A stretch of 38,999 nt of DNA, taken from positions 1 to 38,999 of the forward strand of contig NZ_JASITE010000031.1 in NCBI RefSeq assembly GCF_030767025.1, given 5' to 3'. A model generated the notes under the pieces. That model saw only the letters and a list, made by a program, of their open reading frames with translations, did no database searches and had not been told where the DNA came from. This document shows, one piece after another, positions 19,998 through 27,817 of the stretch (position 1 is the stretch's first letter; each line of letters begins with the position of its first letter). The translations under genes were made by a program, and so were the position numbers. The DNA is from Nocardia sp. CC227C (GTDB lineage: Bacteria; Actinomycetota; Actinomycetes; Mycobacteriales; Mycobacteriaceae).

Positions 19998-22055
19998 GTG
20001 CCCGAACTCCCACCCGTGCCGAAACTGTTGTCCACCGCCGTCGAGGCTCTCGGCGGGAAGGAACGCAAGGGACAGCAGACCATGGCGGCGGCGGTCGCGC
20101 ACGCCATCGACACCGGGGAGCATCTGGCCGTGCAGGCCGGGACGGGCACCGGCAAGTCACTGGCCTATCTGGTGCCGAGTCTGCGCCACGCGGTGCGCAC
20201 CGGGCGCACGGTGGTGGTCTCCACCGCCACCATCGCCCTGCAGCGGCAGCTGGTCGACCGCGATCTGCCGCGGCTGTCGGAGGCGCTGGCCAAGCCCCTG
20301 GGCCGGGTGCCGCAGTACGCGATCCTCAAGGGCCGCAACAACTATCTGTGCCTCAACAAGATCAACAGCGCCATTCCGGACGAGCCCGCCGAGGCCGAGC
20401 TGTTCGACGCCTTCGCCATCTCCCGGCTGGGCCGCGAGGTGCAGCGGCTCAACGACTGGGCCTCCGACACCGAGACCGGCGACCGCGACGAACTCGCGCC
20501 CGGGGTGAGCGACCGCGCCTGGCGGCAGGTCAGCGTCTCCTCCCGCGAATGCCTGGGCAAGTCTCGCTGCCAGTTCGGTGTGGACTGCTTCGCGGAGAAG
20601 GCCCGCGCCGAATCCGGCCAGGCCGATGTGGTGGTCACCAATCACGCGCTGCTGGCCATCGACGCCATCAGCGGCATCCAGGTGCTGCCCGAACACGATG
20701 TGGTCATCGTGGACGAGGCGCACGAACTGGTGGACCGGGTGACCGGGGTGGCGACCGCGGAACTGTCCACCGCCGCCATCAGCGCCGCCGCCAAGCGCTG
20801 CGCCAAACTCGTCGACGAGCGGGAGGTCGACCGGCTGGAGAGCGCCGCCGAGGCGTGGCACGCCTTCCTGGACGAGCTGCCCGCGGGCCGCTGGGACACC
20901 CTGCCCGAGGGCGCTGCCCCGGTGTTGGCGCTGGTGCGCGATGCCGCGTGGAACGCCCGCACCGCGCTCAATCCGCAGGGTTCCGCCGCGCCGCAGGGTG
21001 ATCCGGAGACCGCCGCCACCCGCAATCAGGCGCTCGCCGCGGTGGAGGAGGTGCACGACGCCGCGGTGCGGGTGCTGGAGACGTTCGAGGAGTCCGACCC
21101 GGCCGCGCACCGGGATGTGGTCTGGCTGGCCGTGGACGAGATGCGCGGGGTCGCGCGCCGCGCCCTGCACATGGCCCCGCTGTCGGTGGGCGGGTTGCTG
21201 CGCAGCCGCCTGTTCGGCACCGCCACCGTGGTGCTGACGTCGGCCACCCTCCAGGTGGGCGGCTCCTTCGACAATCTCGCCGTCACCTGGGGGCTGCCGC
21301 CGCAGTCCCCCGGACGGGTGGACGCCGCGCTGGCGAACGGCGCGCAGGCTCCCTCGGACGCGGAGAAGGTGCGCTGGAGCTCCCTGGACGTGGGTTCCCC
21401 GTTCGATCATGCCAAGGCCGGAATCCTCTATGTGGCAAAGCATCTCCCGGCCCCGGGGCGCGACGGCCTGCCGCCCGCCTACCTGGACGAGATCGAGCGC
21501 CTGGTGACGGCGGCGGGCGGGCGCACCCTGGGCCTGTTCTCCTCCATGCGGGCTGCCAAGGCGGCCACCGAGATCCTGCGCGAACGGCTGGACACCCCGG
21601 TGCTGTGCCAGGGTGAGGACGCCACCGGCGCACTGGTGCGCACATTCGCCGACGATCCGGAGACCTCGCTGTTCGGCACGCTGTCGCTGTGGCAGGGGGT
21701 GGACGTCCCCGGTCCGTCGCTGAGTCTGGTGATCCTGGACCGCATTCCGTTCCCACGCCCGGACGATCCGCTGTTGGTGGCGCGGCAGCGCGCGGTGGAA
21801 TCGCGGGGCGGCAATGGTTTCCTGTCGGTGGCGGCCAATCACGCGGCGCTGTTGCTGGCGCAGGGCACCGGCCGCCTGTTGCGCAGCGTCGACGATCGCG
21901 GGGTTATCGCGATTCTCGATTCCCGTGTGGCCACCGCACGTTACGGCGGATATCTGCGCGCCTCGTTGCCGCCGTATTGGGAGACTTCCGACCCCGAGGT
22001 GGTTGCCCAGGCTTTGCGACGGCTGACCGGCGCACCCGCGACCACCTCGAAATAA
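19998..22055 (+). CDS. dinG: ATP-dependent DNA helicase DinG (XPD-like, Fe-S)
   Basis: A 685-residue superfamily 2 5'-3' helicase that unwinds forked, R-loop and G-quadruplex structures. Walker A is AGTGTGKS (residues 47-54), and the DEAH box VDEAH is at 238-242. Four cysteines, C118, C185, C191 and C197, are spaced for a 4Fe-4S cluster (GRNNYLC, RECLGKSRC, GVDC). The C-terminal motor motifs are ATLQVGGSFDNLAVTWG, LFSSMRAAKAATE, LWQGVDVPGPSLSLVILDRIPFPRPDDP and the final AQGTGRLLR. GTG 19998 starts MPELPPVPKLL, matching Mtb DinG (about 664 aa); longer in-frame readings enter the divergent metallophosphoesterase gene. Confidence 0.94.
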   Translation: MPELPPVPKLLSTAVEALGGKERKGQQTMAAAVAHAIDTGEHLAVQAGTGTGKSLAYLVPSLRHAVRTGRTVVVSTATIALQRQLVDRDLPRLSEALAKPLGRVPQYAILKGRNNYLCLNKINSAIPDEPAEAELFDAFAISRLGREVQRLNDWASDTETGDRDELAPGVSDRAWRQVSVSSRECLGKSRCQFGVDCFAEKARAESGQADVVVTNHALLAIDAISGIQVLPEHDVVIVDEAHELVDRVTGVATAELSTAAISAAAKRCAKLVDEREVDRLESAAEAWHAFLDELPAGRWDTLPEGAAPVLALVRDAAWNARTALNPQGSAAPQGDPETAATRNQALAAVEEVHDAAVRVLETFEESDPAAHRDVVWLAVDEMRGVARRALHMAPLSVGGLLRSRLFGTATVVLTSATLQVGGSFDNLAVTWGLPPQSPGRVDAALANGAQAPSDAEKVRWSSLDVGSPFDHAKAGILYVAKHLPAPGRDGLPPAYLDEIERLVTAAGGRTLGLFSSMRAAKAATEILRERLDTPVLCQGEDATGALVRTFADDPETSLFGTLSLWQGVDVPGPSLSLVILDRIPFPRPDDPLLVARQRAVESRGGNGFLSVAANHAALLLAQGTGRLLRSVDDRGVIAILDSRVATARYGGYLRASLPPYWETSDPEVVAQALRRLTGAPATTSK

Positions 22056-22069
22056 ACTTATCGACGAAA

Positions 22070-22101
22070 GACGCCGGTGTGAAACCACTCACACCGGCGT
22101 C
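22070..22101 (+). terminator. Strong 13-bp hairpin terminator after dinG
   Basis: GACGCCGGTGTGA (22070-22082), loop AACCAC, TCACACCGGCGTC (22089-22101), perfect pairing, 14 nt after the dinG stop, then a short T-containing stretch (GCTATACTT). Confidence 0.85.
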
Positions 22102-22176
22102 GCTATACTTCCGGACAGAAGTAAATTGGCGTGCGGTACTCCGATGACCCCCAATTCCCACATCGAAGTATCCACG

Positions 22177-22211
22177 GTCCCCGCGCCAAGCCCTGCACGC
22201 GGCGCGGGGAC
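22177..22211 (-). terminator. Hairpin terminator after doxX-family gene
   Basis: GTCCCCGCGCC (22177-22187) and GGCGCGGGGAC (22201-22211), 11-bp perfect arms, 10 nt beyond the DoxX stop on the minus strand. The two convergent genes thus each have their own terminator. Confidence 0.7.
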
Positions 22212-22220
22212 ACACAATCC

Positions 22221-22769
22221 TTAGAGAACCGCCTTCAGAATCAGGGTGAGCACGCCCGCCACAATGGCCAGCGCCACCGCGGCGACACCCCACACCACAC
22301 CCTGCCGGGCCCACGGGCGACCGTGATCGAGCGAGAACCGGCCCGGACCGGTGAAGGCGAGCGCCGCGGCCGCGAGGGCGAACAGCACGCCCATCTCCCA
22401 CATGGCGAAGCCGTCCGACCAGGTGGCGTTGACGATATTGACCGTGGTGCCGAGCACGATGGCGGCGGCCAGCGGCGTGAACAGACCCAGCAGCAGGAGC
22501 AGGCCGCCGCCGAGTTCACTCAGCCCCGCGAGGGTGCCGAAGAACGAACCGGGGCTGTAGCCCATCTGGTCGAAGCCGGCATGGGTGGCCTCGAGGCCGT
22601 AGCCGTTGAACCAGCCGAAGAGCTTCTGACTGCCGTGCACGGCGAACAGGCCGCCGAATCCGACGCGGGCGATCAGCAGGCCGATATCGATGGCGGTGGC
22701 GTCCACGCCGTCCCGGGCGGCGAATAGCGAGCGGGTCGAACCTGTGGTGCCGGTGGCGGGTGCGGTCAT
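22221..22769 (-). CDS. DoxX-family membrane protein
   Basis: A 182-residue protein with four hydrophobic segments and the DoxX hallmarks: GLLIARVGFGGLFAVHGSQKLFGWFNGYGL, FGTLAGLSELGGGLLLLLGLFTPLAA, and later FALAAAALAFTGPGRFSLDH. Family members are quinol-oxidase-subunit-like membrane proteins; some mycobacterial ones associate with thiosulfate/superoxide defence, but no partner gene is present here. AGGAAAGAG precedes the ATG. The 170-bp region upstream contains two dyads, so the gene is probably regulated. Confidence 0.87.
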   Translation of the reverse strand: MTAPATGTTGSTRSLFAARDGVDATAIDIGLLIARVGFGGLFAVHGSQKLFGWFNGYGLEATHAGFDQMGYSPGSFFGTLAGLSELGGGLLLLLGLFTPLAAAIVLGTTVNIVNATWSDGFAMWEMGVLFALAAAALAFTGPGRFSLDHGRPWARQGVVWGVAAVALAIVAGVLTLILKAVL

Positions 22770-22819
22770 CGGTCTCTTTCCTCATCTGTCGACGTCTGGT
22801 CGTTACTTCGGCGAATTAT

Positions 22820-22835
22820 CCGGACCGTGGTCCGG
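22820..22835. promoter_or_regulatory. Dyad CCGGACC-GT-GGTCCGG upstream of doxX
   Basis: Perfect 7-bp arms (22820-22826, 22829-22835) 51 bp upstream of the DoxX start on its promoter side, in a locally AT-rich stretch. Candidate repressor site. Confidence 0.45.
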
Positions 22836-22896
22836 TTCGCGTTCAGTGGTAGCCAACCTACGAGCACCGGAGCCTATTCCGGATCGTCCGAAATTG

Positions 22897-22916
22897 GGTG
22901 TAATCCCCGTTACACC
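22897..22916. terminator. Dyad GGTGTAA-N6-TTACACC between azgA-type permease and doxX
   Basis: Perfect 7-bp arms (22897-22903, 22910-22916), 23 nt after the permease stop on the minus strand. It may be the permease terminator or a second operator for doxX. Confidence 0.4.
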
Positions 22917-22939
22917 GACGCGGCGACGAGAGGAACGCG

Positions 22940-24304
22940 CTATTCGGCGAGGAAGAAGAAGTACGCCAGGAATATCAACAGCAGCGCCCACATGACCGGA
23001 TGCACTTCGCGCCCGCGGCGTTTCGCCACCATGATCAGCGGATAGAACAGCAGCCCCATGGCGATGCCATTCGCGATGGAGAAGGTCAACGGCATCATGA
23101 CCACCGTGATGAAGGCCGGGACCGCGTATTCCAGCTTGTCCCATTCGATTTCCCCCAGCGCCCGGGACATGAGCACGCCGACCACGATGAGCGCGGGGGC
23201 GGTCACCGCCGGAACGCCCGCCACGACCGCGAACAGCGGGAAGAAGAACATGGCGACCAGGAACCAGAAGGCCGTGGCGACCGCCGTGAGCCCGGTCCGC
23301 CCGCCCGCCGAGACACCGGCGGTGGATTCCACGTACGCGGTGGTGGTGGAGGTGCCGATGATCGCGCCCGCCGCGGTGCCGATGGAGTCGGCGGCCAGCG
23401 CCCGCCCGGCCCGCTCGAGCTTGCCGTCCTTGGTGAGCATGCCCGCCTGGTGCGCGACGCCGATCAGGGTGCCCGAGGAGTCGAAGAAGTCGACGAACAG
23501 CATCGTCAGCACGACGATGATCATCTGCTCGTTGGTGAAGACGTTCGGCAGATTGACGATGGCCTGGCCGAAGGTCTCGTTCAGTCCGTGCGGCAGGTCG
23601 ACCACCGCGCTCGGCAGTTCCACCAGACCCGAGACCATGCCGACGACGGCGGTGATCAGAATGCCGTAGAGCACCGCGCCCTTCCAGCGCAGCACCATGA
23701 ACACGACCGTCAGCAGCAGTCCGAGCAACGCCAGCAGCGTGGTGCCCTGATGGAAATCGCCCAGATGCACCAGGGTGGCCTCGCTGGCGACCACGATGCC
23801 CGCGTTCTTGAAGCCGAGGAAGGCCACGAACAGGCCGATGCCCGCGCCCACGGCCAGCTTCATCTGCATGGGGATGGCGTCGATGATCTTCTCGCGCACC
23901 TTGGTGACCGCGAGGACGAAGAAGATGATGCCGGACAGCAGGGTGCCCGACAGCGCCTCCTCCCACGGAATGCCCATGCTCAGCACGACCGTGTACGCGA
24001 AGAACGCGTTGAGGCCCATCCCCGGGGCCAGCGCGACCGGATAGCGCGCCCACAGGCCCATCACCAGGGTGCCGACCACGGCGGCCACGGCGGTGGCCGT
24101 GAAGACCGCCTGCATGGGCATGCCCGCCTCGCCCAGCGGACCGCCGTCGCCGAGCACCGTCGGATTGACCGCGAGGACATAGGACATCGCCAGGAAGGTG
24201 ACGGTGCCCGCCATGAGCTCACGCTTCATGGTCGAGCCGTGGCGGCTGACGCCGAGATACTCGTCGATGCGACCCTTGGCGCGTGACAGGACGTCGGTGG
24301 TCAT
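22940..24304 (-). CDS. AzgA-type purine (adenine/guanine/hypoxanthine) permease, NCS2 family
   Basis: A 454-residue transporter with about 13-14 membrane segments. The AzgA subgroup signatures are clear: GLNAFFAYTVV after TM3, VDFFDSSGTLIGVAHQAG in the middle (substrate- and proton-coupling acidic residues), and GTSTTTAYVESTAGVSAGGRTGLTA. Members import purine bases with protons. The start at 24304 gives MTTDVLSRAKGRIDEYLGV; longer readings add unrelated sequence. No convincing purine riboswitch is visible in the 130-bp upstream gap (24305-24434). It lies downstream of glgP on the same strand. Confidence 0.88.
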   Translation of the reverse strand: MTTDVLSRAKGRIDEYLGVSRHGSTMKRELMAGTVTFLAMSYVLAVNPTVLGDGGPLGEAGMPMQAVFTATAVAAVVGTLVMGLWARYPVALAPGMGLNAFFAYTVVLSMGIPWEEALSGTLLSGIIFFVLAVTKVREKIIDAIPMQMKLAVGAGIGLFVAFLGFKNAGIVVASEATLVHLGDFHQGTTLLALLGLLLTVVFMVLRWKGAVLYGILITAVVGMVSGLVELPSAVVDLPHGLNETFGQAIVNLPNVFTNEQMIIVVLTMLFVDFFDSSGTLIGVAHQAGMLTKDGKLERAGRALAADSIGTAAGAIIGTSTTTAYVESTAGVSAGGRTGLTAVATAFWFLVAMFFFPLFAVVAGVPAVTAPALIVVGVLMSRALGEIEWDKLEYAVPAFITVVMMPLTFSIANGIAMGLLFYPLIMVAKRRGREVHPVMWALLLIFLAYFFFLAE

Positions 24305-24434
24305 GTGGTGTTCTGCTCCAGTCGGACCGGTTGGTGCGGGAGTGCCCCGCTGGCACGTTAGCCGCTCGCATACCGGACGACCGCATCCGACCCGGCGAAT
24401 AGTGGGCAAATTATCAGCCGGGGCGCGCAGCCCG

Positions 24435-27008
24435 CTACGGACTCGGCGTGGCGACCAATCCGGGTTCGGACGACCCGGCGAGCAGCGGATGCTCCGGCAG
24501 CACCCGAATGGTGTAGCCGACCGCGCCGGACAGCGGGACCGGGGTCCGCACCTCGAACAGCTCGGTGCCCGACTCCGATCCGACGTGGTCCATCGGCACG
24601 GTCACGACATCGGACAGCTCGTCGGTGGTCGAGACCCGGCCCAGCACCGCCTGCACCGTGACGTCGACCGGAGCGAGGCCGCCGAGGTCGATGCGGGCGC
24701 GCAGCGCCAGGGTCGCGCCGATGACCGGGGTGTCGGGCAGGCCGGAACTGTCCACCTGGACGACCTTCACCGCGGGCCAGGCGGCCTCGATGCGGCGGCG
24801 GTACTCGGCCAGCGCGCGGGCTCCGCCGAAATCGTCGCGCGCGACCGCGGCGTAGGCCGCGGCGGCGGGGCGGTAGTAGTCCACCGCGTAATCGCGCACC
24901 ATGCGGGACGCAAGCACCTTCGGCCCCAGCGTTTGGAGGGTGTGGCGCACCATCTCCATCCACCGCACCGGCATGCCGCCGGGATCGCGATCGTAGAAGC
25001 GCGGCAGCACCGAGCGTTCCAGGAGTTCGTACAGGGCGGCGGCCTCCAGGTCGTCGCGGCGGTGCTCGTCGCGGACGCCGTCGGCGGTGGGGATGGCCCA
25101 GCCGTTCTCGCCGTCGTACATCTCGTCCCACCAGCCGTCCCGGATGGAGAGGTTCAGCCCGCCGTTGAGCGCGGACTTCATGCCCGAGGTGCCGCACGCC
25201 TCCAGCGGGCGCAGCGGATTGTTCAGCCACACATCGCATCCCCAGTACAGGTACCGGGCCATGGACATGTCGTAGTCGGGCAGGAAGACGATGCGGTGGC
25301 GCACCGCCGGATCGTCGGCGAAGCGCACGATCTGCTGGATGAGCGCCTTGCCGCCGTCGTCGGCCGGATGGGATTTGCCCGCCACCACCAACTGCACCGG
25401 GCGCTCCGGATCCAGCAGCAGCGACCGCAGCCGGTCCGGATCGCGCAGCATGAGGGTGAGCCGCTTGTAGGTCGGCACCCGGCGGGCGAAGCCGACGGTG
25501 AGCACGTCCGGGTCGAAAACCTCTTCCACCCAACCGAGTTCGGCCGACGCCGCCCCGCGCTCCAACCAGGAGGCGCGCACTCGGCGGCGTACCTCGGCCA
25601 CCAGGACGCGGCGCAGCGCATTGCGGGTCGACCACAGTTCGCCGAGATCGACATCGCTGAGCTGCTCCCAGCCGCGCGCCTCCTCCACCAGTTCGTCACC
25701 GATGAGTTCGCGGGCCTTGTCGATCCATTCGCGGGCGGCCCAGGTGGGGGCGTGCACGCCGTTGGTGACCGAGCCGATGGGCACCTCCGCGGTGTCGAAC
25801 CCCGGCCACAGCGGGTTGAACATGCCGCGGCTGACCTCGCCGTGCAGGCGTGAGACGCCGTTGGCGCGCTGCGCGAGCCGCAGGCCGAGATGGGCCATGT
25901 TGAACACCGACGGATCGTGCTCACGCCCCAGGGCCAGGATGCGATCCACCGAAACCCCGGGCAGCAGCACCGATTCCCGTTCCCCGTGCGAGCCGCCGAA
26001 GTAGCGGCGCACCAGCCCGGCCGCGAACCGGTCGATCCCGGCGGGCACGGGGGTGTGCGTGGTGAACACCGTCCCGGCCCGCACCGCGGTCAGTGCGGAG
26101 TCGAAATCCATTCCGGTGGACATGAATTCGCGGATGCGCTCGACACCGAGGAACCCGGCGTGGCCCTCGTTCATGTGGAAGACATCCGGATCGGGCAGCC
26201 GGTGCGCACGAGTGAAGGCGCGCACCGCGCGCACACCGCCGACGCCCGCCAGGATCTCCTGCTTGATGCGATGGTCCTGATCGCCGCCGTAGAGCCGGTC
26301 GGTCACCGCGCGCAGTTCCGCGTCGTTGTCGGCGATATCGGAGTCCAAGAGCAGCAACGGGATTCGGCCCACCTGGGCGATCCAGACCCGGGCCCGCAGC
26401 ACCCGGCCCTCCGGCATGGGGACGTGCAGCAGGACGGGCGCGCCGGCGTCGGTGAGCAGGCGCAGCGGCAGGCCCTGCGGGTCCAGGGCCGGGTAGTGCT
26501 CGGTCTGCCAGCCGTCGGCGGACAACGACTGCCGGAAATAGCCGGAGCGGTACAGCAATCCGACCCCGACGAGCGGCAGCCCGAGGTCGGAGGCGGCCTT
26601 GAGGTGGTCACCGGCCAGAATGCCGAGACCGCCGGAGTAATTGGGCAGCACCTCGGTGACACCGAACTCCATGGAGAAGTACGCGATGCCGCGCGGGCGG
26701 TCGTGTTCGGGCTGCCGCTGGAACCAGCGCGGGCGGGTCAGGTAGTCGCGCAGATCGGCCGCTCCCGCGTCCACCCGGCGCACGTAGTCGTCGGCGGCGG
26801 CGAACTCGTCGAGTCGCGCCGCGGGCACCTCGCCCAGCATGCGTACCGGGTCCCGCCCGAGGGCCACCCACAGCTCCGGGTCGAGTGCGGCGAACAGATC
26901 CTGTGTCGGCCCGTGCCAGGACCACCGCAGGTTGGTCGCCAGCTCGGTCAGCGCGGACAGCCGCTCGGGCAGGTGGGCGCGAACGGTGAATCGACGCAGT
27001 GCCTTCAC
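24435..27008 (-). CDS. glgP: Alpha-glucan (glycogen/maltodextrin) phosphorylase
   Basis: An 857-residue GT35 phosphorylase (Mtb Rv1328 is about 863) that removes terminal glucose as glucose-1-phosphate from alpha-1,4-glucans. Visible blocks are GIAYFSMEFGVTEVLPNYSGGLGILAGDHLKAASDLGLPLVGVGLLYR in the N-terminal half (written here by its ends: SMEFG, NYSGGLG, GDHLK), DVFHMNEGHAGF, FTTHTPVPAGID, FARRVPTYKR, and the PLP-lysine region ACGTSGMKSALNGGLNLSI. It belongs to the alpha-glucan phosphorylase branch, with a C-terminal extension past the PLP region. GTG 27008 is chosen because it opens MKALRRFTVRAHLPERL as in Mtb. It is divergent from the thioesterase gene. Confidence 0.93.
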   Translation of the reverse strand: MKALRRFTVRAHLPERLSALTELATNLRWSWHGPTQDLFAALDPELWVALGRDPVRMLGEVPAARLDEFAAADDYVRRVDAGAADLRDYLTRPRWFQRQPEHDRPRGIAYFSMEFGVTEVLPNYSGGLGILAGDHLKAASDLGLPLVGVGLLYRSGYFRQSLSADGWQTEHYPALDPQGLPLRLLTDAGAPVLLHVPMPEGRVLRARVWIAQVGRIPLLLLDSDIADNDAELRAVTDRLYGGDQDHRIKQEILAGVGGVRAVRAFTRAHRLPDPDVFHMNEGHAGFLGVERIREFMSTGMDFDSALTAVRAGTVFTTHTPVPAGIDRFAAGLVRRYFGGSHGERESVLLPGVSVDRILALGREHDPSVFNMAHLGLRLAQRANGVSRLHGEVSRGMFNPLWPGFDTAEVPIGSVTNGVHAPTWAAREWIDKARELIGDELVEEARGWEQLSDVDLGELWSTRNALRRVLVAEVRRRVRASWLERGAASAELGWVEEVFDPDVLTVGFARRVPTYKRLTLMLRDPDRLRSLLLDPERPVQLVVAGKSHPADDGGKALIQQIVRFADDPAVRHRIVFLPDYDMSMARYLYWGCDVWLNNPLRPLEACGTSGMKSALNGGLNLSIRDGWWDEMYDGENGWAIPTADGVRDEHRRDDLEAAALYELLERSVLPRFYDRDPGGMPVRWMEMVRHTLQTLGPKVLASRMVRDYAVDYYRPAAAAYAAVARDDFGGARALAEYRRRIEAAWPAVKVVQVDSSGLPDTPVIGATLALRARIDLGGLAPVDVTVQAVLGRVSTTDELSDVVTVPMDHVGSESGTELFEVRTPVPLSGAVGYTIRVLPEHPLLAGSSEPGLVATPSP

Positions 27009-27108
27009 CCGCTCGACCCTACCGGGTGGCCGCGGGGCCGCGAGCGGCCGACGGCCCCGCGCACACCGCGCGATCGGCCCTCGGCACGAGCTTCTCGTGA
27101 GCAACCGA

Positions 27109-27114
27109 TAACGT
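27109..27114 (+). promoter_or_regulatory. -10-like TAACGT, 6 nt before thioesterase ATG
   Basis: TAACGT-N6-ATG with no ribosome site; a probable leaderless start. A CACGAG-CTT-CTCGTG dyad lies just upstream (27085-27099). Confidence 0.45.
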
Positions 27115-27120
27115 GTTCTC

Positions 27121-27771
27121 ATGACTGAGCAGCAGGTCGAGTCGGTTCCGACCGCCGAGCACCACGAAGGCGGCTTTCGGCCGATGGCGGAAATCGCGCG
27201 GGACAACTCCGCGGGCGGACCGCACTACGGGGAGCTGATCGAGCAGGTCCGCGAGCTCATGGACAAGGCGCGGCTGTGCGCACCGAGCGATGACGTGGCC
27301 CTGGACGCCATCGCCATGTTGAAACAGCTCAACGACCGGCTCGACGAGGCCGTGGTGGACGAGTGGTCCGCCCCGACCTGGCGGCGGCACGACCTGCCCT
27401 CGCGCGGCAATATCACCCTGCCCCCGTTCTGGATCGACCGCGCGGCGCGTGACGGCGTGGACGCCCGTCTCACCTTCCGCACCTTCCATCTGGGCGGCAA
27501 CGCCGCCGCTCACGGCGGGCACATCGCCCTCGCCTTCGACGATCTGCTCGGCATGACCGCCGCCGTGCACACCGGACAGGTCACCCGCACCGCCTCGCTC
27601 ACCGTCGACTACCGCTCCATCACCCCGCTCGACACCGAGCTGCGGGTGCACGGCCGGGTGGAGCGTGTGGACGGCCGCAAGGTGTACGTCCGGGCCACCC
27701 TGAAGGACGGCGACCGGCTGTGCGCCGAGGCCAACGGCCTGTTCATCGTCCTGAAGCCCGGACAGGCGTAG
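27121..27771 (+). CDS. PaaI-type hotdog-fold thioesterase
   Basis: A 216-residue protein whose C-terminal 110 residues form a hotdog domain. TFHLGGNAAAHGGHIALAFDDLLGMTAA carries the H-G-G and Asp typical of PaaI-like acyl-CoA thioesterases, followed by RTASLTVDYRSITPLDTELRVHGRVERVDGRKVYVRATLKDG, given here by its ends TVDYRS and VRATL. The N-terminal 90 residues are helical and specific to actinobacterial members. It should hydrolyse a CoA thioester; the acyl group is unknown. It lies between divergent glgP and the downstream glgE, in a 46-bp gap arrangement also found in mycobacteria. Confidence 0.85.
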   Translation: MTEQQVESVPTAEHHEGGFRPMAEIARDNSAGGPHYGELIEQVRELMDKARLCAPSDDVALDAIAMLKQLNDRLDEAVVDEWSAPTWRRHDLPSRGNITLPPFWIDRAARDGVDARLTFRTFHLGGNAAAHGGHIALAFDDLLGMTAAVHTGQVTRTASLTVDYRSITPLDTELRVHGRVERVDGRKVYVRATLKDGDRLCAEANGLFIVLKPGQA

Positions 27772-27805
27772 CGCGCCCCGCGACACCGTCCGGACCCGCG
27801 AAAGG

Positions 27806-27811
27806 TAAGTT
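27806..27811 (+). promoter_or_regulatory. -10-like TAAGTT, 6 nt before glgE GTG
   Basis: GGTAAGTT then CGGGGC then GTG. The same GTAAGTT occurs at the same distance before the short ORF ahead of glgB. It suggests a leaderless glgE transcript in addition to any read-through. Confidence 0.45.
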
Positions 27812-27817
27812 CGGGGC

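Noticed and set aside
20157..22088. A 643-codon minus-strand frame opposite dinG
   Set aside because: His/Gln/Gly/Arg-rich shadow of DinG; DinG itself has complete helicase and Fe-S motifs on the other strand.
22940..24286. Plus-strand frame of 428 codons opposite the purine permease
   Set aside because: His/Asp-rich antisense of membrane-segment codons, no motif.
24305..24434. Possible purine riboswitch ahead of the AzgA-type permease
   Set aside because: I could not find the conserved purine-aptamer loops in either strand; only short GC stems (for example GTGCC-CCGCT-GGCAC) are present.
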